From SIG636 sp045592105 (GTDB lineage: Bacteria; Bacillota; Clostridia; Oscillospirales; CAG-382), in contig JAZNUB010000064.1 in NCBI GenBank assembly GCA_045592105.1, positions 1-23,115 of the forward strand: DNA of 23,115 nt. Direction: 5' to 3'. Positions 17,377-23,115 of the stretch are shown here, piece after piece (the stretch's first letter is position 1; each line of letters starts with the position of its first letter). The notes under the pieces are model-generated. The model searched no databases and had not been told where the DNA came from. It was given only the letters and a program-made list of their open reading frames with translations. A program made the position numbers and the translations under genes.

Positions 17377-18354
17377 TTATTCCTTGGCGCGCGCCGTTGA
17401 ATCGCGGAAGATAGTTTCGGTATATATAGTTACGCGCCTTGTCTTGTTTCCCTTTATCGCTTGGCGAAGCAAAGTGAAAGCGTTTTCTCCAAGCGAAATA
17501 AAGTCCTGCGCTACGGTGGTAAGGGAAGGGGTAAAGTACCTTGCAACATCAAGGTTATCAAAGCCGCTTACGGAAACATCATCGGGCACGCTCAGCCCTC
17601 TTTTCTTAAGCCCGTTTATAAGTCCTATCGCTATAAGGTCAGAGGCGCAAACAACTGCGGTTACGCCGATGTTTGCAAAATAATCTGCCGCCTCAAAGCC
17701 GCAATCCTCCGTGTAGTTACCGTGGCGAACGTATTCGCTTCTAAACTCGATATTACCGTCAATAAGCCCTATCAGGTAGCCCGAAAAACGCTCTCTTGTT
17801 ACGATAGACTCTCTATCACCGCCAAGAAAGCCTATTTTGCGGTGCCCAAGCGAAACAAGATGCTCCACAATCGCGGCAACGGAATTAATGTTGTCACTAC
17901 CGATGCAGGAAACCTTTGGGTTTTTGATATATGAATCCATCAGCATAACGGGCACGTCCGTAGCTTCAAGCTCGTTGATAATCGCGCTGTTTAGCTTTGT
18001 GCCAAGTATCATTAAACCGCAAAAATTGTTTTCACTGCAAAGCTTTTGCAAATTAGGAGAGTTTTTGTCTGTGCAATGCTCTATTATCACCTCGTAGTGA
18101 TATGCATTTGCGGCGCGCTGAAAGCCTGTAAGCACAGGATACCCAACCTGAGAGTTGCTGTGGGAATCCATATTTTCGAACAAAACGCAAATACGCTTGG
18201 ATTCGCTGCCGCGGTGGAGCGAGAAGCCAACCGACTTAGCAAACTCCGTTACGCGTGTACGGGTTGCCGCGCTTACGTCAGAGGCGTTGTTCAGCGCCTT
18301 TGAAACCGTGCTGACTGAGAGACCAAGAGCTGCCGCTATCTCTTTAATCGTCAT
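17377..18354 (-). CDS. LacI-family transcriptional regulator of the starch regulon
   Basis: A DNA-binding repressor with a sugar-sensing domain. Helix-turn-helix TIKEIAAALGLSVSTVSKAL (2-21), then the NNASDVSAATRTRV helix. The usual hinge helix (A-R-x-L pattern) is poorly conserved here, reading LHRGSESKR (46-54). The periplasmic-binding-protein-like core runs from about 54 to 320 and ends with family strands SVSGFDNLDVARYFTPSLTTV. Located immediately upstream of pulA and next to the mal genes, it very likely acts as the MalR-type regulator of all three units, responding to maltodextrin, with probable autoregulation (dyads in its own leader). Effector and targets are inferred. Confidence 0.92.
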   Translation of the reverse strand: MTIKEIAAALGLSVSTVSKALNNASDVSAATRTRVTEFAKSVGFSLHRGSESKRICVLFENMDSHSNSQVGYPVLTGFQRAANAYHYEVIIEHCTDKNSPNLQKLCSENNFCGLMILGTKLNSAIINELEATDVPVMLMDSYIKNPKVSCIGSDNINSVAAIVEHLVSLGHRKIGFLGGDRESIVTRERFSGYLIGLIDGNIEFRSEYVRHGNYTEDCGFEAADYFANIGVTAVVCASDLIAIGLINGLKKRGLSVPDDVSVSGFDNLDVARYFTPSLTTVAQDFISLGENAFTLLRQAIKGNKTRRVTIYTETIFRDSTARAKE

Positions 18355-18393
18355 AAATTCTATCCCCTATCATATTATTACCAAGGAATTTCG

Positions 18394-18410
18394 AAACACC
18401 GACGGTGTTT
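18394..18410. promoter_or_regulatory. Candidate autoregulatory operator of the LacI gene
   Basis: AAACACCGACGGTGTTT is an odd-centred palindrome (8-bp arms, one central base) in the leader of the repressor gene, between its promoter and start codon. TTTGCGAAA (minus strand, 18430-18422) lies next to it. With only one spacer base it would not form an RNA hairpin well, which favours a protein-binding site. Confidence 0.5.
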
Positions 18411-18451
18411 TTATCGATTAATTTCGCAAATTTTCCTACTTCTTTTACTCC

Positions 18452-18479
18452 ATTATATCGCAATTTTTCAAATTTACAA
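18452..18479 (-). promoter_or_regulatory. Probable promoter of lacI-pulA
   Basis: TTGTAA (18479-18474), a 16-base spacer and consensus TATAAT (18457-18452), about 100 bases before the repressor ATG. Confidence 0.65.
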
Positions 18480-18561
18480 TGCTTTTTTTAAAAAAATATA
18501 TAAACTTTCTATTCGCTTTAGGCATTTTTTGAACCTTGATGCGAAAAAAGCGAAAAATATA

Positions 18562-18590
18562 TTGACAAACGCGCTTTTCTGTGTTAATAT
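18562..18590 (+). promoter_or_regulatory. Sigma-A promoter of the leucine T-box unit
   Basis: Consensus TTGACA (18562-18567), a 17-base spacer and TAATAT (18585-18590), directly before the T-box leader. It is divergent from the lacI promoter. Confidence 0.85.
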
Positions 18591-18599
18591 TCTTGCACA

Positions 18600-18901
18600 A
18601 TCTAAAAACGCAGTGATGCGGAATAGTATGCAAAACAGCTTCGCCTTTAGAGAGGTGCCGGTTGGTGCAAGGCATTGGGGGGCTTTTGCAGAACTCACCG
18701 CGGAGCGGCTGCCGTGAAACTTGAGATAAATCATAGCGTAGTGGCAGACGGGAACTCCCGTTACAGAGTTAAGATGTATTGGCATCTAAGGTGCATCCCT
18801 TGCGGATGAAGAAGAGTGGTACCGCGGAAACAGTTTGAACGTTTAAAGGTTTGTTACGTTTTCGTCTCTTTGATTAACAAAGAGGGCGAAGGCGTTTTTT
18901 T
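18600..18901 (+). promoter_or_regulatory. T-box riboswitch, leucine-type (specifier CUC)
   Basis: A transcription-attenuation leader that reads uncharged tRNA. Visible parts: the AGTA element near 18627 in the lower Stem I; the AGAGAG and GGTTGGTGC segments of the Stem I apex (18650-18668); the specifier region GAACTCACC (18691-18699), where CTC at 18694-18696 occupies the codon position before AC; the T-box core AGAGTGGTACCGCGG (18813-18827); and a terminator. CUC encodes leucine, which agrees with the LeuA-like gene downstream. The T-box itself is certain. The specifier was read by analogy with known leaders, without a computed fold. Confidence 0.93.
18857..18901 (+). terminator. T-box-controlled terminator
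   Basis: ACGTTTTCGTCTCTTTG pairs with CAAAGAGGGCGAAGGCGT (with a bulged G and G-U pairs) around ATTAA, followed by a T-run. It is the stop arm of the T-box switch. Confidence 0.85.
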
Positions 18902-18946
18902 ATTTTCATAAATCAGTACAATCTAATTTTGAAAGGAGTTTTCAAG

Positions 18947-20335
18947 ATGAAAACCATTAAAATTGCAGACATCACGCTTAAAAATCTCGCGCAGGATAAC
19001 AGCTTGGCTTTGCTATTTCGTGAGAAAACCGCTATTGCCGCTTGTGCGGATGCGCTTGGTGCTGACGCGATAGAGCTATCCCCCATAAAAAACTTGCGTG
19101 AAGATACTATTATATATAAAACGATTGCACAAAACGTTCAAAACGCTACCATATCTATACCCGTTGGCTTTTCGGTAGAGGATATTAATAACGCTTGGGA
19201 ATGCGTTAAGGATGCAAAAAGTCCGCGCTTGCAAATAGAACTACCTGTTTCTACTGTGCAAATGGAGTATACATATCATCTTAAAGCTGAAAAAATGATA
19301 GCAAAAGTGTCAGAGCTTATTAAGGCAGCAAAAGTGCTTTGCAACGATGTGGAGTTTTCAGCCTTGGATGCAACGCGTGCGGATGTTGATTTTCTTGTTG
19401 CGATAGCGAAGGAAGCGGTATCTTGCGGTGCAACTGCCGTTACCATCTGTGACGATGCAGGCGTTTCCTTGCCTGCGGATATAGCAAGCCTTACCGAAAC
19501 GGTAAAGGCGGCAGTAAACGTGCCTGTATACGTTCAAGTGTCTGACCGCATCAGCATGGCAGTTGCATCTGCAATAGCGGCTATTGATAAAGGGGCAGAC
19601 GGGCTTAAATGCGCTATGGCAGGGAAGGACGTGCTTATGGTTGGCGCGCTTTCCGATGCCATAAGTGCTTGCGGCTCAAAGATAAACGCTAAAACAAATA
19701 TAAATAACACTAAAATCCACGCAAGCGTAGACGATTTGCTTTCTATGATAAGCCATAAGGCTTATGAAACCGAAAACGAAATAAGCGAAAAGAAGAAGAT
19801 ACTGCTTGATTCCGACAGCACCATTTCTCAGGTAGCGCAAGCGGCGGCGGTTTTGGGCTACGACCTTTCCGATGCCGATTGCGGAAACGTGCATAAAGCA
19901 CTTATGCAGATATGTGAAAAGAAGGGCGCGGTTGGCGCTAAGGAGCTTGAGGCACTTGTTGCAAGCTCTGCTATGCAAGCACCCTCAACCTACCATTTCG
20001 AAAGCTATACTACAAGCTGTGGCAACCTCGTAAGCTCTATGTCGCAGGTGACTCTTAAATGTGATGGCGAGCTGATCTACGGCGTAAGCATTGGCGACGG
20101 CCCTATTGATTCTGCCTTCCGTGCGATAGAGCAGTGCATAGGCCACCATTACGAGCTGGACGATTTTCAGGTGCAAGCAGTAACCGAGGGTAAGGAAGCA
20201 CTTGGCAGTGCGATAGTAAAGCTTCGCAATAAAGGCAAGCTGTATGCAGGCAACGGCACCTCTACCGATATCGTTGCCGCAAGTATAAGGGCGTATATAA
20301 ACGCACTTAACAAGATAGTTTTCGAGGAGGCGTGA
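18947..20335 (+). CDS. 2-isopropylmalate synthase-like protein lacking the catalytic metal site, with LeuA regulatory domain
   Basis: The 462 residues start at ATG 18947, eight bases after AAAGGAG; a TTG at 18929 is not the start because that site lies inside it. Residues 1-245 are a LeuA-type HMGL barrel, recognisable by VEFSALDATRADVDFL (135-150) and the ICDDAGVSLP strand. The catalytic features are replaced: D-x-TLRDGEQ reads DITLKNLAQ (8-16), and the metal-binding HxHND reads VQVSD (196-200). Residues about 345-458 are the LeuA allosteric (leucine-binding) domain, well preserved: GDGPIDSAFRAIEQCIG (383-399) and GNGTSTDIVAASIRAYINAL (435-454). A helical linker joins the two. It probably cannot make isopropylmalate; a leucine-sensing or scaffolding role is plausible. 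It sits under a leucine T-box and two bases from the next gene's start. Confidence 0.85.
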   Translation: MKTIKIADITLKNLAQDNSLALLFREKTAIAACADALGADAIELSPIKNLREDTIIYKTIAQNVQNATISIPVGFSVEDINNAWECVKDAKSPRLQIELPVSTVQMEYTYHLKAEKMIAKVSELIKAAKVLCNDVEFSALDATRADVDFLVAIAKEAVSCGATAVTICDDAGVSLPADIASLTETVKAAVNVPVYVQVSDRISMAVASAIAAIDKGADGLKCAMAGKDVLMVGALSDAISACGSKINAKTNINNTKIHASVDDLLSMISHKAYETENEISEKKKILLDSDSTISQVAQAAAVLGYDLSDADCGNVHKALMQICEKKGAVGAKELEALVASSAMQAPSTYHFESYTTSCGNLVSSMSQVTLKCDGELIYGVSIGDGPIDSAFRAIEQCIGHHYELDDFQVQAVTEGKEALGSAIVKLRNKGKLYAGNGTSTDIVAASIRAYINALNKIVFEEA

Positions 20336-20336
20336 T

Positions 20337-22796
20337 ATGAAAATTGTATTTTCAACAAAATACGTTAGCCGTCCTTCGTTCCTTGATATATGCCGTTACG
20401 CTTACGATTACGGCTTTTCGGGCTTTGAGATATACGATGCTGTAAATGAACGCAAACAACATCACGATAGCATTTTGCGCCGCGATTGCGTGGCAGATTC
20501 TAAGCGCAAGCTTATTAACCGTTCGCTTTCGGTATCTGCTTTAAGCTGTCCGCAGGCTGTTGAAAGCGAGGAGTTTACGGCAAGCTTAATTGAAAAGTAC
20601 GTGGATATGGCGGCAGGTGCAGGTATTGAAAACGTTATCGTGCGCATAGAAGCCGAAACTCCGTTCAGCGTGCTGAAGGAAAAGCTTGGCACCGCCATTA
20701 AACGTGCAGAGGCAAGCGATGTTGGCATTTTGCTTGAAACCATCGGCTATCTTTCAAACACGGAAAAGGTAATTGATATAATAAACTTTTTCTCCTCTGC
20801 CGCAATAGGCGTTTCGTGGAACGTTAGAGGAACGTACTTTGGCGCGGGTGAAACGGCGGAAACCACTATAAAAACGCTTGGTGCATATATTAAATACGTT
20901 CGTCTTGGTGATATAAAGAACGGTAAGACCGTTCTTATAGGAGAGGGCGAGCTTCCCGTTGAACAGCTTCTTCTTGCGCTTTCGTCCCTCAATTTTGATG
21001 GGTTCATTTGTGCGGCGTGGAACGAGGAGATTAACGATGCGGATATCGTGCTTACCCATTTTGCTAACTATATCGCCTCCATCAGCCGCAAAAAGAAAAG
21101 CTTTCAGCGCACGTATTATAATAGAGCCAAAACAGGTACGTTCGTTTGGAAAAAGTACGACGTTATAGATGCAACCTTTTCCGATGTGCTTGATACAATG
21201 GTAGAAAACTATCCGGACCAATATGCTTTTAAGTACACCACCTTGGACTATACCCGTACCTATAAGCAGTTCCGTCGTGATGTGGATGAATGTGCCGCCG
21301 CGCTTATTTCCTTGGGCGTAAAAGCGGGGGACCACGTTGCAGTATGGGCAACCAACGTGCCTGAGTGGTATATCACCTTCTGGGCAACAACAAAGATTGG
21401 TGCCGTTCTCGTTACGGTAAATACTGCGTATAAGATACACGAGATAGAGTATCTGTTAAAGCAGTCTGATACACATACCCTTGTTATGATAGAGTATTGC
21501 AAGGATATAAACTATAAACAGATAGTTAGCGAGCTTTGCCCCGAGCTTGAAAAGCTAAACCCCGGCGAAGCGCTTTATTCCAAAAATTTGCCGTTCCTTC
21601 GTAACGTTGTAACGGTTGGATTTTCAATGAACGGCTGTTTAACTTGGCAACAGATGTTAAAGCGCGCCTCTACGGTGCCGCTTGAAGAGGTTCGCAGGCG
21701 CGCTTCCTTGGTTAAGCCGGACGATGTGTGCAATATGCAGTATACCTCAGGCACAACGGGATTCCCCAAAGGCGTTATGCTTACCCATCGCAACATCGTT
21801 AATAACGGCAAAACCATTGGTGATAGAATGGATCTCTCCACGGCAGACCGTATGATGATACAGGTACCTATGTTCCATTGCTTTGGCATGGTGCTTTCCA
21901 TGACCTCGATGATGACTCATGGCGGCACGCTTTGCCCGCTTCCGTATTTTTCGCCCAAATCATCGCTTGCTTGCGTAAACGATGAGCATATCACCTGCTT
22001 TAACGGCGTTCCCACAATGTTTATAGCTATGTTCAACCACGCAGATTTTGCGAAAACGGACTTTTCTTATATGCGTACGGGCATTATGGCAGGCGCAAAT
22101 TGCCCTGCGGACCTTATGCGCCGTGCCGCAGATGAGATGAATATGCGTGAGATAATTTCCGTGTACGGTCAAACGGAAGCGTCCCCCGGTTGCACTATGG
22201 GCGAAGTGAACGAGGACCTTGACCACCGTGTTGAAACGGTTGGCAGTCCGTTCCCGGGCGTAGAGTGTAAGGTTATAGACCCCGAAACGGGAGAAGAGCT
22301 TCCCGATGGCGAAAGCGGCGAGTTTGTTGCGCGCGGATTTAATATAATGAAAGGGTATTATAAAATGCCCGAGGCAACCGCGCAAGCTATCGATGCCGAC
22401 GGTTGGTTGCATAGCGGTGATATCTGCTGCCGCACGCCTGATGGATATTATAAGGTAACGGGCAGACTAAAGGATATGATAATCCGCGGTGGCGAAAACC
22501 TTTACCCGCGTGAGATAGAGGAGTTTTATTTAACCAACCCCAAAGTGCGCGATGTTCAAGTTGTAGGCGTTCCGGACGAAAAATACGGTGAGGAATGCTG
22601 TGCTTGGGTTATCCTGCATAAGGGCGAAACCGCAACGGAAGCAGAGATGAAGGAATACGGCAACGCATCAATAGCTCGCCATAAGGTTCCTAAGTATTTC
22701 TTGTTCGTGAACGAGTTCCCAATGAACGCTGCCGGTAAGATTTTAAAATACAAAATGCGTGACGAATCTACAGAGATTTTAGGTCTGAAAAAATAA
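20337..22796 (+). CDS. Fusion of TIM-barrel (xylose-isomerase-like) domain and acyl-CoA synthetase
   Basis: 819 residues, one base after the upstream stop, with GAGGAGG overlapping the previous gene's end; probably translationally coupled. Residues 1-250 resemble sugar phosphate isomerase/epimerase (AP endonuclease 2) barrels: FSGFEIYD, ILLETIGY (131-138), YVRLGDI (187-193), GEGELPVEQLLLAL, FDGFICAAWNEE. Of the usual metal ligands, Glu134 and a terminal Glu remain, while the D-x-GH and HxHxKD positions read NVRG and VRLGD. Residues about 265-815 are a complete acyl-adenylating synthetase: P-loop YTSGTTGFPKG (469-479), YGQTE (610-614), HSGD (692-695), GRLKDMIIRGGENLYPREIE (709-728), and catalytic Lys801 in NAAGKILKYK. 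It should activate a carboxylic acid to acyl-CoA in the cytosol; the acid is unknown. Confidence 0.9.
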   Translation: MKIVFSTKYVSRPSFLDICRYAYDYGFSGFEIYDAVNERKQHHDSILRRDCVADSKRKLINRSLSVSALSCPQAVESEEFTASLIEKYVDMAAGAGIENVIVRIEAETPFSVLKEKLGTAIKRAEASDVGILLETIGYLSNTEKVIDIINFFSSAAIGVSWNVRGTYFGAGETAETTIKTLGAYIKYVRLGDIKNGKTVLIGEGELPVEQLLLALSSLNFDGFICAAWNEEINDADIVLTHFANYIASISRKKKSFQRTYYNRAKTGTFVWKKYDVIDATFSDVLDTMVENYPDQYAFKYTTLDYTRTYKQFRRDVDECAAALISLGVKAGDHVAVWATNVPEWYITFWATTKIGAVLVTVNTAYKIHEIEYLLKQSDTHTLVMIEYCKDINYKQIVSELCPELEKLNPGEALYSKNLPFLRNVVTVGFSMNGCLTWQQMLKRASTVPLEEVRRRASLVKPDDVCNMQYTSGTTGFPKGVMLTHRNIVNNGKTIGDRMDLSTADRMMIQVPMFHCFGMVLSMTSMMTHGGTLCPLPYFSPKSSLACVNDEHITCFNGVPTMFIAMFNHADFAKTDFSYMRTGIMAGANCPADLMRRAADEMNMREIISVYGQTEASPGCTMGEVNEDLDHRVETVGSPFPGVECKVIDPETGEELPDGESGEFVARGFNIMKGYYKMPEATAQAIDADGWLHSGDICCRTPDGYYKVTGRLKDMIIRGGENLYPREIEEFYLTNPKVRDVQVVGVPDEKYGEECCAWVILHKGETATEAEMKEYGNASIARHKVPKYFLFVNEFPMNAAGKILKYKMRDESTEILGLKK

Positions 22797-22803
22797 TCAC
22801 ATC

Positions 22804-22839
22804 AAACTCCCTAAAAAAGAAAAATTTAGGGAGTTTTTT
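22804..22839 (+). terminator. Intrinsic terminator of the leucine T-box operon
   Basis: Perfect 12-bp stem AAACTCCCTAAA/TTTAGGGAGTTT with a 9-base A-rich loop and a T-run to 22839, 8 bases after the synthetase stop. Confidence 0.92.
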
Positions 22840-22934
22840 CTTTCAAACGGGGTATAATGAAAAAAGCAACGCTCGAATAATAGCCCCAACAAGCGAAAAA
22901 TGGCCGTTCAAGGCACAAAACCGCACCCTGAAAA

Positions 22935-22990
22935 AATTTTTAAAAAAAAGCAAAAAAGGTATTGACAAAAGGGGATAAAGGTGTTATACT
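22935..22990 (+). promoter_or_regulatory. Very strong promoter with A-tract UP element, probably of an rRNA operon
   Basis: TTGACA (22962-22967), a 17-base spacer and TATACT (22985-22990). Upstream lie A/T tracts (TTTTTAAAAAAAA and AAAAAA, about 22935-22957), as in UP elements of rRNA promoters. The 22840-22934 stretch shows no gene. Confidence 0.8.
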
Positions 22991-23115
22991 AACTGAGCCG
23001 CTTGAGGGACGGGCAAAAACGCGAGGGACTGAAAGCGAGCGCGGACATTGAAAATTGAACAACAACGAGACAACAAAAAGTTCTCGAAAATTCCTATTAG
23101 AGATAAGAGGAACAC
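22991..23115 (+). promoter_or_regulatory. Probable rRNA operon leader, cut by window end
   Basis: After the strong promoter comes a G-rich leader (GAGGGACGGGC, GCGAGGGACTGAAAGCGAGCG) and then CATTGAAAATTGAACAAC, a sequence commonly found just before rRNA genes in Firmicutes. No 16S sequence is reached before the window ends and no coding frame is visible. A tRNA or other stable RNA cannot be ruled out. Confidence 0.65.

Noticed and set aside
18929..18946. TTG start for the LeuA-like gene
   Set aside because: The AAAGGAG ribosome site lies within these codons and is correctly spaced for the ATG at 18947.
20754..21440. Minus-strand open frame of 228 codons inside the fusion gene
   Set aside because: No domain, no ribosome site, and it lies fully within an intact coding gene on the plus strand.
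1..23115. CRISPR arrays, insertion sequences, tRNA genes, prophage genes
   Set aside because: No regularly spaced direct repeats, transposase or integrase motifs, or tRNA-like sequences were found on reading either strand.

Overview
The window looks like a chromosomal segment of a low-to-moderate GC Gram-positive anaerobe of the class Clostridia, probably an uncultured gut commensal. The grounds are AGGAG-type ribosome binding sites, sigma-A promoters with TTGACA-N17-TATAAT spacing, a T-box riboswitch, lipoprotein signal peptides in place of outer-membrane machinery, and LacI-controlled maltodextrin genes. No taxonomic marker is complete, so the assignment is an inference.

Layout. Positions 2-1095 (+) hold the 3' end of a secreted CAP-domain protein and a small secreted protein of unknown function. 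Positions 1230-18354 (all -) form a starch/maltodextrin regulon read right to left in three transcription units: (i) a LacI-type repressor followed by a surface pullulanase, closed by a strong terminator at 14624-14663; (ii) malQ-glgP, from a near-consensus promoter at 14553-14581; (iii) a surface starch-binding lipoprotein, malE, malF, malG, a lipoprotein alpha-amylase and malK, from a promoter at 10489-10517. Two hairpins lie inside unit (iii), one after the starch-binding lipoprotein and one between malE and malF. Both are placed to make the binding proteins more abundant than the permease.

How the regulon works together (inference from families): the starch-binding lipoprotein and the CBM41 pullulanase hold and debranch glucan at the cell surface, and the lipoprotein amylase trims it. 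MalE captures maltodextrins, MalFG with MalK import them, and MalQ and GlgP convert them in the cytosol to glucose and glucose-1-phosphate. It is a Gram-positive analogue of a Sus system, including a SusE/F-like binding protein.

Positions 18562-22839 (+) are a separate unit and the most unusual part. A sigma-A promoter leads into a T-box whose specifier reads CUC (Leu). Two tightly coupled genes follow: a 2-isopropylmalate synthase relative that keeps the leucine-sensing C-terminal domain but has lost the catalytic metal site, and an 819-residue fusion of a xylose-isomerase-like TIM barrel, also without its usual metal ligands, to an intact acyl-CoA synthetase. A terminator closes the unit. 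The pair suggests a leucine-responsive acyl-CoA ligase system of unknown function.

The last ~180 bases (22935-23115) carry a very strong A-tract/TTGACA/TATACT promoter and a leader typical of a ribosomal RNA operon. The 16S gene would start just beyond the window.
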